Origin: Macrothele yani
Taxonomy: Eukaryota > Arthropoda > Arachnida > Araneae > Macrothelidae
Direction of reading: 5' to 3'
Assembly: GCA_039090855.1 (NCBI GenBank)
Contig: CM076997.1
Span: 164,702,709 to 164,766,708 of the forward strand
Length of the DNA: 64,000 nt
Position numbers and translations under genes: made by a program. Positions within the stretch are counted from its first letter, which is position 1. Each line of letters starts with the position of its first letter. The notes under the pieces were generated by a model. It was given only the letters and a program-made list of their open reading frames with translations, did no database searches and was not told the DNA's origin. Below are positions 21,924 to 33,037 of the stretch, piece after piece.

Positions 21924-22065
21924 TGTCCTGAACATACATAGTACAGTCAGGATAAGCTTCCGCTGAAGCATTCGAATTGGAGATAGCACCGGACCTCGCC
22001 ATTTGTGTTTTTGTTATAGATGTGAACAATCAGGTGAAACGGGTTAATAAGACGTGAAAATACAA

Positions 22066-22145
22066 GTTTGTCCCTGAGGGAGATCTAAACCGCGCCCCTC
22101 ACTCCGGATAAGTTGCTCTCCTCAGTAAGCTACACAGATAGAATG
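22066..22145 (-). repeat. Decayed tRNA-like fragment related to the miniature LTR elements
   Basis: On the minus strand it reads 'tgtgtagcttactgaggaga', then 'gcaacttatccggagtgagg', and ends 'gggacaaacttgta'. This follows the tRNA-like unit and its 3' neighbour in the 10.3-kb element (gtgtagctcag..., tccggagtga, gacaaacttgta). No second repeat is seen nearby, so it is a solo or truncated copy. Confidence 0.6.
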
Positions 22146-23851
22146 TACCGCTGCAGATTCGTTGTTTTGACACGTGATTCACCTTCTATTTTGGTACGCA
22201 TACTTGTCTTCCCTTTGTGTGGGAGGTGTTAATTATGTGCATCTCTACTGATATATGATATCCACTGTCGAAGAAAGAAAAAAATCTTCAACAAGCGGAA
22301 TCCATCTGCTTATTTTTATAGTATTCATTAGAACCGCATCACTCTAACAGTCTTATTCTTAAATTGTGTATAGTAGTGTGCTTATAATGTTAGTTGTTTA
22401 AACGGAACTTTATTGTTAAGTTTACTTCTCCGTAGAACACTAAATGTTTGAAGTCAAGTAAACTTTAACCAAACTTCGTGAATTTGCTTCACTGTGAAGC
22501 CACGTATTTCGTCTCAGTCACAGCTGCTTAAAATCTTAATTAACATATATTTTATTTCACTATGGTCAGGATTCAGAGGGAACAAGGTTGCTCACGTGTC
22601 CCACATCTTTTATTATTCAGAAATTTAGCACGTCATCATTTGAAATGAATCACTTTCAAATATTCAGCATCAACAACTCAATCGTCGAACAATCCGTTTG
22701 TATAACAGACCCGTCACCTATACATAGTTCGCTGAAATTTACCTCCCAACAACAGCACGATAATAAGTACAATCTCTACTTCACTACTCTTTTGCAATAT
22801 AGGAAGTCATACATAAAGCATTCGTACAAAATTAGAAATAGCTCAAAATATAAGTAGCTCCTCTGTTATAGTCTTAAAAAAGTTACATGGCGAGTATTTT
22901 ACACGCAAGCTTTTATCCTTCGAGTTTAACTATGTTGATTGCAGTTTAAAAGTTTGTCAGATGTTGCCAATTTCAAATTCATCGCGAGGAAATCTATGGC
23001 TTTAACAATTTAGCCGGCTAGGACAAATTTACTCTGGGTTATAAAAGTGTGTTAAAATTAACTTGGTCGATTATATTCATTCGCAGTCTAAAAAGACAGC
23101 TGAACGTGGCGATAGCAAGTGTGCCTGCTGGTCAAAAATTTGCTTTTCGCTTTGCTTTGTCATTCAAAGTGGTCATTTAGGGGAGTGATTGACCCCAATC
23201 CTTTCTGACAGTTTTCCTGCCAAAGATTATGTAACAATGGTAATGGACCTAAGAAAGGAGATGGAAGATTTTTGAGCAATTTTTTCCACTCAGTGGCATG
23301 ATGTCCCTGTCAGGGCAATTATCCCTTGGCCGTCATTCGTTGGTTTATGGGGCAAAGAATAAAGGACTAGAGATTACTTCTTATGAGCAGCGCCAGGTTT
23401 ATTTTCTGTAGTGCTGAAGTGACAGAAGAAAATGAACTATTTTTCCGTAGTTTTCGTAAAACCCGGCTACTAATTCAATATATGAGCATATCTGTTTGGA
23501 GAATGAAGCAAATTTTGAGCCCCTTTGGTTCAGGTACATGTGCTGCTTAAATTATTAAATTAGAAAAAATATTTAAGGAGAAGAAATCAAAATTTCATAA
23601 GAACATTGAACTCAAAGGTTAAATAAAGGTATATGTCACATGCTAAATAAATGTTTCATTTAGAGCAGCAAATGTAATTTTTCCATCGTATAATATAAGG
23701 TGTGTATTAGTTCAACCTTATCTTCTTACTTCTAAGCAAGTATAAATGTAAAATAATTCATGTTCTAGGTTTCATCGCCTATTAGATTACTGGATATAGG
23801 AATCTGTCTGATAAATCAAACACCACACCAGAGGTCACATATTTTCGACGG
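22146..23851. other. No recognisable feature
   Basis: AT-rich, only short ORFs, no terminal repeats found. Confidence 0.5.
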
Positions 23852-24101
23852 TTTTCTTTTTTTTTTTATTGGAAATTTAAGGACCACGGTGAGCAACTCA
23901 ATGGTGTACACTGTAGAGCAATTGAATTAGAGACAGCTGGCGTTGTGCAAATGTGGCGCTGTGGGCTACCCTGTAAACGGAAACGACATGACGTATACCG
24001 CGATCCGACAATATAAGGAGTAATGCGACGGGAATCAGTAAGAGTCGGACGCAGTATGGGTAAGACGAAGGATCTAAGCGCATTTGATCGTGGGCAAATT
24101 G

Positions 24102-27059
24102 CACAGGTCTGCAAAAAATTTTTTTCAGGTGCATGGGATGTTTTTGGTAAATATTATGTTTTCGAGTGTGCTGAATATGAAAATGACCTCCATTTCCCTC
24201 CATCACGTACAGTTTTTTTGCAAAATACAAGGTGTTTGCATAAAAAAAGTATAACAATAATGAGAAAACCACTATTTCATTACAATGAACTAAAAATATT
24301 TCTTATAATAAATAAATAATTTCTTCATGAAATGTACTAAACATTCCGTGTTCATTCTTTTTGCCTATGAAACCTTTTTCTTCGTCTCTTTGATACTTCT
24401 CCGAACACGCTTTCGCTTTCCACTTTCTGTTTCCCGCTTGATCATCCAACAATAGTCAGGTAGCGTATTGACGTCCCGTCGTCCTTGGTAGCGTCTCCCG
24501 ATATCACGGACATCCTGGTGAAATCTTTCACCTTGTTCTTCACTGAGGGCCCCCAAGTTTTCGGGAAGAAAATCTACATGGGAATGTAAGAAATGAACTT
24601 TTAAGCTCATCTTGCATCCTTGAGCTTTATACGCAGCCAACATGCGTTGTACAATGGTTTTGTAGTGAGGGCCTTTAGTATTACCCAAAAACTTGTGCAC
24701 TACGTCTTTGAAATACTAGCACGCTTCTTTTTCTTTTTGTCCCATTGTTTCTGAAAAGAGGGGATCGGATAACAGTTTTCGTATGTCGGGGCCAGTAAAA
24801 GCTCCCTCTTTCAACGTGGCTTCAGACAGTTTTGGGAACTTGGAACACAGATATCTGAAACACTCCCCATCTTTTGGCAGTGATTTCACAAACTGCTTCA
24901 TAAGCTCCAATTTAATATGAAGAGGTGGTAATAAAACCTTTTCAGGAGGAACCAAGTTTGTATTAATGACGTTATTTTCGCCTGGGTTAAGGCGTCTCGA
25001 ACTGGCCAGTCAGTTTTTGTCCAATGGAGATCTCTGGCTCGACTGTTTCACAAGCAAAGGAAGCAGGGATATTTCGTATAACCTGCCTGCTGGCCCAACA
25101 ACCCGGTTAGTATTTTGAAATCTCCACAAAGCATCCAGCGATGTTCTTGATATTTTATTTTCTTAAGAATCATTGCCACATCGTTATAGTTTTCCTCCAA
25201 ATGCACCGAGTGTCCTACAGGAAGTGATGCAAATTTATTCCCATTATGCAGCAAAACTGCTTTGAGGCTTGTGTTTGAGGAATAAATGAATAGGCGCCAC
25301 TCAGATGAATCATATTCTATTTCAAAACACTTCATTAGCCCTTGAACATCAGTACAGAAAACGAGATTTTCCTCTTTGGAGAAAAATGTAGTGAATTCTC
25401 TCTCTCGGTGCCTCTACCACGAAAATGAGGTTCCAGGTGACAGCAGGTTTTTATTTCTTATTCTTGACCCCAGCAATTTCGCAGCATCTTTTGAAAGGCC
25501 TAAATCTCTAACCAGGTCATTGAGCTCGCTCTGGTAAAAAAGGTTGGGTTCCCTCATCAACAGAATAATCTGAACTAGATTCGTCCTGGGGAGGTAATGT
25601 GTTTCCGTCCTCAGAATCACTCAGGATATCATCCAAACTGGAAGGTGGGTGTGGAACTGGTATTGCAGAGCTATGAGGCACTGTACAAATAGCTGAATTT
25701 AGGTTTGGGTAAGATATTTTATTTTTATTTTTTGTATTGAAACCTTTCACATCTACCGAACAGAAATAGCAGTCGGTAGTGTGGTTTTGCTGTTCACGCC
25801 ACATCATAGGAATGCCAAAACGAAATGAGTGTTTTTTACCCTTAAACCACAAACGGAGATCTTCCTCGCACCTTCTGCACACCTTATGAGGAGCCCAGGC
25901 TTTGTCTTGATAAAAAACATTTCAACTTGAAGTAAGCAAAATACTCTTTCTTCACAAAATCACTTATAATTCTTTGATGACTTTTAACAGTGTATTCACC
26001 ACAAATAAAACAAAAGTTGTCAGGAGAAATAACACAACCTCTTGGAGCCATAATATATAACTAAAAACACGAGCGCAGTCACGTTTGAATGACAAATGTA
26101 AACTTAGTGTGGCTTCTTGATGTTTGTATACACCGCATTGAGTACACACACTGACTCTCCGTACATCTAGAAGCAAACGCTTTACCTGTGGTGAAGCAGA
26201 TGGAAACTAGCCTCGCTCCCTTCAAAAAGACCAGTGAAATAACACGTAAAACATAGGTGAACACGAGAACGAACGAGGTTATGTTGACACCTGCGCGTCT
26301 GCCCATCGTCTCTATCTGTAGCTGGGCAGGTTAATCGGCAACACCTGCTTCTTCCTCTGGCTCGATAAAAAAATTCTAAAATGGCGCTGCACATAAATAA
26401 GAGAAAACAGCAAATATTTATTTTTTCCCGTTCTTAAAGATAAAAATTAATGCTTTCGAGGGATTCTCTAGGCACTTTTAGCCTCGAATATCCAGTAGTC
26501 ATCTATATAAGCTATGCAACATAATCAAAGCAACCTAGATCCTGAACTTATTTAGCATGTTGAAACATGATCAAATCTGACAATACGCTTGTTTATACTT
26601 ATTCCCAATACCCTAGAGAACGTGTATAAACATGCCCAACCTAGCCAGTATGATTCCTCACTTTTCGCTATAAACAAATTAAACCGGTTGGGACATGATC
26701 AACCTGAGCTTCCTCACACTGCCAACACTACCCTTGCCCTGCAACCCTTCCACTGCCCTGCAACCCTTCCACTGCCCCCCCCTCGTCTCATTTTCACTTT
26801 GTATTTATTCTTGAGTCGCACTCTAAACATATAAAATCAAAGTAAGAAATCACTTTTGCATAGGATTTTTAGAATCAAGAATAGAATACCAGATTTTGAG
26901 TTAAACAGGACTTTCACTCTAAATGAAACTACAAACACGAGTTTTGCAAGAAAACCTGACGTGATGGAACTTTTTGAGTATTTTTCCCGGTTTTAGTGAG
27001 TAAACATCTATTAGAAACAGTATAAAAATACTGTACAGTTTTTTGGTTGCAGACCTGTG
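24102..27059 (-). mobile_element. CACTA-like (CMC-type) DNA transposon, 2,958 bp, nested in Tc1
   Basis: 13-bp terminal inverted repeats CACAGGTCTGCAA, plus similar inner blocks ('ccatcacgtacagttttttt' on the left; on the complement of the right end, 'ccatcacgtcaggttttctt'). A 3-bp duplication TTG flanks it (24099-24101 and 27060-27062), confirmed by the sister Tc1 copy, which has TTG once at this site. A CAC start and 3-bp duplication fit the CMC (CACTA/Mirage/Chapaev) group. It carries one minus-strand gene. Class assignment is inferred from ends plus protein features. Confidence 0.82.
24362..26051 (-). pseudogene. Transposase-like gene of the CACTA-like element
   Basis: The reading starts at 26,051 with 'MAPRGCVISPDNFCFICGEY', a Cys pair zinc-like region, then 'APHKVCRRCEEDLRLW' and 'FGIPMMWREQQNHTTDCYFC'. 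An acidic linker follows ('SSLDDILSDSEDG'). Next come 'ELNDLVRDLGLSKDAAKLLG', 'WMLCGDFKILTGLLGQQAGY' joined to 'TKYPCFLCLW', 'PPLHIKLELMKQFVKSLPKD' and finally 'GALSEEQGERFHQDVRDIGR' up to the stop at 24,362. The spacing Asp ... CxxC ... H ... Glu resembles the catalytic layout described for CMC-type transposases (D in CGDFK, CFLC, LHIKL, E in EEQGERFH); this is an inference. Four or five frameshifts or stops break it. I have seen similar proteins as uncharacterised entries from many arthropods. Confidence 0.7.
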
Positions 27060-28236
27060 TTGTCGGAGCCCGACGAATGGGTCACTCTATCTCGGAAGTC
27101 CTGCAGGCACTGGGAGTTTCACGAGCCACTGTGTTACGGATGCACCGTGAGTACATCGAATCCGGTAAAACCATCCCTGCAAGGGTCAACTGCCGTGGAC
27201 ATAAGCGTGTGGGTGAGCTGGGTCATCGTCTGCTAGCTCTCATTGTAACAGCGGATAGACGGGCCACAGTGCAAGAAATCACTCGATAATTTAACGCTGG
27301 TGCGCAAAAACGTGTAAGCAGCCACACCATCCAGAACCATCTCCTCGCTATGGGGTACAGAAACCATCGTCCCACGAGGGTACCGCTGCTGACCGCACAT
27401 CACAGGGTGCAAACATTATCATGGGGGCGGGAACATCGCCACTGGACCCTAGACATGTGGGAAAATGTGGCCTGGACTGATGAGTCGAGATTCACGTTAG
27501 TACATGCGGATGACAGGATACCAGTACGGCGCAAACCACATGAAGCGATGGATCCTTCTTGACAGCAGGATACTCCTCAAGCTGGTGGGGTTGGCATTCT
27601 CGTCTGGAGCTATTTATGTGGACTGAAATGGGATCCCTGGTACGTGTGACATCCTCCCTTAAAGGTCAACGTTACCGGGATATCCTGGACGACCATTTGC
27701 TCCCTTTTGTGCGTCTTCAACATCCCATTGGGGACCTCATCCTGCAATGCACCGTGCCATCGCTCCCGAATAGTATCCGAATGTTTGGATGAACACTCCA
27801 CCGACGTGACCTTGCTTCCTTGGCCAGCTAGGTCACCTGACCTCAGTCCCATCTAGCACATCTGGGATGTTCGAGGCTCTGACCCCCTCCATCAAATCTT
27901 CGTGAACTGTGGGAGCTTGTTCAGGGGTCGTTGATCGGTATGGCTTCCCAACGCTTCCGGTGGCTTGTCGAGTCCATGCCGAGACGAATCGCCACCGTCG
28001 TAAGCGCGAAAGGTTGTGCTACACGTTACTAGACAGGTATCTCTAATTCAATTGCTCTTCAGTGTATAAGAAGTCGCCCGTTCCTCATTTAGGACCACTG
28101 GTTCCAGGGAAGGGAAAGAGCTAGGGCCGTAAGATAAACACAACATCCATGCCTCACCAGGATCCGAACCGGAATCCAACTCGTACGAATGACCAGAAAC
28201 CAGCGCTTATGCCACTGCACTACCGGAGCGACGTAT

Positions 28237-29445
28237 TTTCCATTACGAAATCGTTAAATGTTATAAAAAGTTCACCTCCCACAGGGTTGCAGAACTAAAT
28301 ACCGACCCATTTTCTTTACTTGTGTTAAAGCTCAGCGAACCTTAAAGGCAAACTTTAATGATTGTTGAAAGCTGCAATCCCAGATTTAGGCTTCTATTTC
28401 ACTTATTGCAAGAGTCAGACTACATTTCTCGATCGTCCTGCTCTGATTACAGACTGAGCATCATTACATATTTTCACATGGTTCGTGAATGGAGCAGTAG
28501 CTCAATTTAAATTCTGCCAAAGGCAACGAATGGTTTCAGCTCCGATGCACCCCACACATCGCGTTTGCTTCTACAACAATAGGCGGCAGAGAAATCTTTC
28601 GCAGATCGAGCCGGTGAACTGCTGCGTGTGATTGATAAGCAGAGCTTCCCATTACAAAGTTGTTTGGAACCCCATTCCCCTCTTGAAGTGCAGCATCATA
28701 TTAACGGAGCTATTATAAGGATTCACCTGCGGCAGACAATAATCAGTGATTCATAATTTAGAAGCCAGATTTGTCCTAGAGTTCCTGTGTTAAAGGTCAG
28801 TGGTAGGCAAGCGAACCGCACAATCGATTCGGTTACGCATTAGGCTGGCAGGGAACACGAAAGCACCTTTCTCCAACAAATCACACCTTTCAACCTGCTA
28901 ATTAGACCTAAGCTGGGTGAAAGGATGGTTGAACAACGGAACGCTAGGAAAATTGGGGATATTGGAAACAAAGCAACAGCCAACGTTCTTAAAATCAGTT
29001 TAGGAAGATTTGTACCTGCTTATTTCCCTGGAATTTGTAAAACAGACCCTTAAAATCAAGCAAAAGACGTGAATAAAGGGTACATTTATCTCTATATTTT
29101 AAATAAAAATGTTCAGGAGATTTGGAGTCACATCACCAGAAGTTTTCTGGATTTTAATAATACACATGTGCATGTGTGGATATGAAAAATTATGCATCTG
29201 TTGCTGGGAACAGAGAGTAAGGCAGTGATGTAATTTCCAAGGGATCATTCATATTTTGCTTTGCATTCGGAGCTAGTCAGAACAAAAGAAGAATCCCTAG
29301 CCATATAGCAATCCGCCACCTGGCAAAAACGCGAACGTACGCTACACTCAAGAAAGTCTGTTGCGCATAATTGCAAAAGTCGGGGGTATATTGCTTTCCC
29401 TACGACCAGTTCAAAGAGACAACCCTTTACCAAAATTTCGTTTAA
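28237..29445. other. No recognisable feature
   Basis: No ORF above about 60 codons, no terminal repeats or tandem arrays detected. Confidence 0.5.
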
Positions 29446-29447
29446 TA

Positions 29448-30279
29448 CGCGGTCGAGTCACATTATTGTGACCACCAGTTAATATTCAGAGTAACAGCGG
29501 TGTGCATCGCGGACAGCAGCTAGACCGGATGATAGTGACTCAATAAGGTGTGGAAGGTATTCACAGGTATCGGGAGTCATGCTGACTGCAGGGCATCTGA
29601 CAGCTGCTGGAGGGTGCGTGGTGGAGGATCCATAGAGCGAGCAACACGATTGAGTTGGTCCCACAGAAGCTCAATTGGGTTTATGTCTGGGTAATTAGGG
29701 GGCCAGCGGAGTACTTTGAAGTCTTCATTGTGCTCTTCCAAATACTCTCGGACATTTCTAGCTGTGCGACACGTCGCATTGTCGTGCTGGAAGATCCCAT
29801 TCGCCCCAGGGAAGACAATCTGCATGTATCGTGGTAGCCACATGGCTCATACAGCCAGTGAGTTGCTCCACTCTAACGTGTCGATCGGCCGTCACGCAAC
29901 TTCGAAACCGATGTTCACCCTTACAACAAAGGCACGTGGTGCTTGCCGTTTCCATGTGTCGGTTATTCGCAATAGTGTCATTTCTTCAATCACAATATAC
30001 TTTAACCACAGCAGCACGCCAAGGGTTTACAAATTGCGCTGTTTCAGAAATGCTGCCACCATTGGCCTGAAAGCCGATAATTATCCCTTTGTGAAAATCT
30101 GATAAATCGCTCCTTTTATCCATGACAGCAACTAGTGATATGTTTTCAGATTGCCTCCAGCACACCTTATATATGTCATATACCCAGAGCGACAGCTCTC
30201 GGCACGTGCCTTCTTTCATTGGCTACGTCCTGTAGACGTCAAAAGGTGAAGGTGGTCACAATAATGCGACTCGACTGTG
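29448..30279 (-). mobile_element. Tc1-family transposon (family T3), internally deleted, 832 bp
   Basis: Ends share GTCGAGTCACATTATTGTGA (left) and, on the complement of the right end, GTCGAGTCGCATTATTGTGA. TA flanks at 29446-29447 and 30280-30281. About 300 bp shorter than its sister at 33,038-34,151: the middle of the transposase is missing. Confidence 0.9.
29577..30123 (-). pseudogene. Tc1-family transposase (T3), N- and C-terminal pieces only
   Basis: From 30,123: 'MDKRSDLSDFHKGIIIGFQA' and 'NGGSISETAQFVN' (DNA-binding region). After a deletion and frameshifts, 29,843-29,577 gives 'WLPRYMQIVFPGANGIFQHD', continuing 'NATCRTARNVREYLEEHNED' (second Asp block) and 'YPDINPIELLWDQLNRVARS' (third acidic residue). 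The first catalytic Asp lies in the deleted part, so this copy cannot make a working enzyme. Confidence 0.87.
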
Positions 30280-30281
30280 TA

Positions 30282-32196
30282 TAAAAGCTATTTTTATCGA
30301 AGGGTGTTTCTTTTCGAAATTCATTTCACCGAATTTTGGATTTAACCAATAGGTGATGATATTGAACGACTTATTTATTCTTATACTTACTTCAGCTGAA
30401 AGTACACTTCACCTTTAAGTCAGTTCACTGAAGGATACTTTGACCAAAAAGGTTGCAGTTTATTAAAGGATCCATGGAACGGCAGCTTTTTTTTATTTAT
30501 ATTTATAAAATAGGACTATTGGCTTCCGTCTTGCCTCCAAATATTTTTGTACATGTTGCTGTAGATTTTTCTTTTTGTAATTCTTCTCAAATGCAAATAG
30601 TCTAGACCTACATTTAAAGCGGTAACTTCAAACAAAGCGGAAAGAGTGTTTTTATTTGAAAAGACTTACTCCATCAATAACTTTTCAATGATTATTAATT
30701 AATCACTACTTAACGCAATTTAACTGCTTATACCTATTAACTGCAATAATTAATTTGTTCCTTTTACAAGTCAGATTAGTATCATGAGGTCAGCAATTAA
30801 TTATATCCATAATGTCTTATCATCTCAACAGAGGTAGCATGCTGACAAAACCTCAAAGGATATTTTCCAATCATTCATGAATTATTTTCTTCATATCACT
30901 CTCACTTATATTCTCAAGAATATTCTTCAATTTCTCCTGTGAAATTCGCACTTCTCCGTCTGACAGATCAGCCCAGGCGCCTTCGTCATCACAATTTGAG
31001 AATTTTTCAGCAAAAGTTCTCCGTTAGCAAGCCCCGTCAGTTATTACCCTTGACTTTGCCAGCGTATAATTGCATTTCACCCTAAGACCTTTGAAGGTTA
31101 TCAGGATCTTAGATCACACTCAGTCGTAGTCTTTAGCAAATAAATCATAAACGCCTCCTTTAAGGTCTACAAATGTTTCCTCCAAAAGGTGAGCAACAGC
31201 TCCGAATCTCATACCTGCGGCTAGTTCTAAAGCTGCCAAGTCTGCTGAACCATTTGTCTCTCCATCCAATACATCTCACTTTGAAGTGCCAGATAAGAAT
31301 ATTTAGGCCAGAGATTCTCCTGGGCCTTTTCTGAGGGTTTCTTTTATGTGTTTGAGACAAGGGATCCCTGCATTCTTTCAAATGCCTTGAGCTAACTTTA
31401 CACAAGAGCGTTCCTCATAAGACACCCACTTGGATGAATACCCTCTGGGCTTTTCGTGATTTACAATTCTATCCCGTAGGTCTTGCTTGTCTCTGAACTT
31501 CTCGGTAACTCCTTTGCTTCGGAGACTTTTTTAAAGCCGTATGGGAGAAGACCGTTTCTGAAAGACTTCACACAATCTATGTTCTCCTGCCAAGGAAGTT
31601 AGGAACGCGCTACATCTACTTTTCCAGTAGAACAGGAAGATGTAAATTAGGTTTTAAAAAATATCAAAAAGCTATTGACCCGCAAAAGGTGATGTTTGTT
31701 GCCTATTCTCACTATGCAATATTTCTCTTTTCCTTTTCTTACCCGTTTTCTCTTCCGGCGGGACTTTTCTTTTTCCGAGTTCGTTAGGCTGTTTTGTGTG
31801 TTCCTCTCAGTTTTCTACATTATTTTTCGAGACGATGTGCACTCTCCTCTTACATCATTTTGTGGTGAAGAGAGGCCCGTCGCACCGCCTATCTAGAATC
31901 CGCTAACTGAAAATTTATTCCTTTTACTTATTTCTGATTACATCTCTTTTCCTGTTTTTGTTAAGACTGACATTCAAGTACAATGTAGTTACGCCAGATT
32001 TATTACGCATATTGTTGAGGATACTAAATTCTACTTCTGAAAAAAATTTCAATTTCAGTATTTCTTGGAGAATATAAATGTACTAAAACTTCCATATTAT
32101 TACGATCCAATTGTCCTGATGACGGCAAGTTACCTAAACCAAATTTAGCACAAAAACATTGACAAGAGCTCAATGTGTGATATACACTGAATACTC
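30282..32196. other. Mostly featureless; possible decayed coding remnant at 31,100-31,500
   Basis: On the minus strand at about 31,100-31,250 a frame reads 'LAALELAAGMRFGAVAHLLE', continuing 'ETFVDLKGGVYDLF', with an overlapping 81-codon ORF at 31,405-31,160. This looks protein-like but I cannot assign it to a family. The rest is AT-rich DNA without features. Confidence 0.35.
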
Positions 32197-32305
32197 TGCC
32201 TCCCCGGTAGCGCAGTGGTTTAAGCGATGGCTTTTGACCATTCTCCTTAGTTGGCTCCCGGTGAGGCATCATGTTTTTGTTTGTCCTTTGGCACTGGCTC
32301 CCAAT
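32197..32305 (+). repeat. tRNA-derived SINE (family S), 5' part
   Basis: The head reads 'ccccggtagcgcagtggttt', then 'aagcgatggcttttgacc', a deletion across the B box, 'cggtgaggcatcatg' and 'gtcctttggcactggctccc'. The family 3' end is replaced by a different sequence holding two imperfect ~90-bp units ('caatgtgttac.tg.tcaac') and ending in a short A run at 32,563-32,570. It may be a subfamily with another 3' end, or a recombinant. Confidence 0.75.
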
Positions 32306-32599
32306 GTGTTACTTGTCCAACACTGGTTATGTGTGCATTGGTCATTTAGCAAACTGTAAAATCATGTTTGGTGTAAACTTGTTCACAATGTGTTACATGA
32401 TCAACCCTGACTATTTCTGTGTAAATTGGTCGTTTGGCATGTTGTAAACCACGTATAACCTGCACTTTTTGCTTGCTGTGAAATGTCCTGTTTATGTCCG
32501 CCTGTTTGTCATGTCAGTACGACCAGGCGAATAAAATTATTTAAACAGAAAACCCGCAATAAAAAAAAAGGAATGCTCACTGAATTGCTAGCACTTATT

Positions 32600-33000
32600 T
32601 AATATTTTTTGGGATCTCCTTTTGCCCGGAGAATTGCCCCAGCCAGGTGAGTCATCCACGTTACGGGACACCTGTACAGGTGTCTGGGAACTTGCTACAA
32701 AACTGTGTTTATAGCAGTTCACAATTATTGTGCGGTGTATTCAATTGACAACACTGGCGTTCGACAACACCCTACAGGTATTCAAATGGGTTTTGATCAA
32801 GCGAATTCAGGCACTATACTATAGGTCTAATGTAAGCACCTCGTTCGGTGAACCATTCCTGCATGAGGCGCGCCCAAAGGTCGTGAGACTTATAGTATAA
32901 GAAACATCCATATCCCTCTAAGTGGAGGTATATTACACAGGGTGATCAGTGCATTATGTCGACCCTGCCATACGCGAATGTTTGGTTGACGATGTGATTT
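32600..33000 (-). pseudogene. Tc1-like transposase C-terminal remnant
   Basis: On the minus strand: 'SHDLWARLMQEWFTERGAYI', then 'CLNSLDQNPFEYL*GVVERQ', corresponding to the 'SPDLNPIE.LW..LER' end of Tc1 transposases. The rest is lost; it abuts the next Tc1 element at 33,038. Degenerate. Confidence 0.5.
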
Positions 33001-33037
33001 CCGAGTGGTCGCGATTAGTCGACCGACGTAGCACATA

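Larger units (their letters stand above)
24023..27900 (+). pseudogene. Tc1-family transposase (family T2), split and frameshifted
   Basis: The N-terminus 'MRRESVRVGRSMGKTKDLSA' at 24,023 stops at the inserted element. It resumes at about 27,060 with 'VVGARRMGHSISEVLQALGV' (helix-turn-helix), 'NHLLAMGYRNHRPTRVPLLT', 'WENVAWTDESRFTLVHADD' (first Asp), and then a frameshifted region with 'GDLILQ' in place of the second Asp block. A stop follows 'TRR/ITR' near 27,287 and others occur later. It is non-functional. Confidence 0.87.
23909..28064 (+). mobile_element. Tc1-family transposon (family T2), split by a CACTA-like insertion
   Basis: Ends CACTGTAGAGCAATTGAATT and aattcaattgctcttcagtg, with TA at 23907-23908 and 28065-28066. 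Without the inner insertion (24102-27059 plus one TTG copy) the element is about 1.2 kb, like its sister at 8,955-10,164. Plus-strand orientation. The sister copy supplies the uninterrupted sequence at the nested insertion site. Confidence 0.92.
23852..28236 (-). repeat. tRNA-derived SINE (family S) split by a Tc1 insertion
   Basis: The minus-strand SINE has its T-rich (A-tail) end at 23,852-23,868 and the adjacent 'accacggtgagcaactcaat' up to 23,906. It resumes at 28,067 ('agaagtcgcccgttcctcat') and reaches the tRNA-like head near 28,236 ('gccactgcactaccggagcg'). The break matches the uninterrupted family sequence in 'ccattgagttgctcac', so the Tc1 accounts exactly for the gap. Confidence 0.87.
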
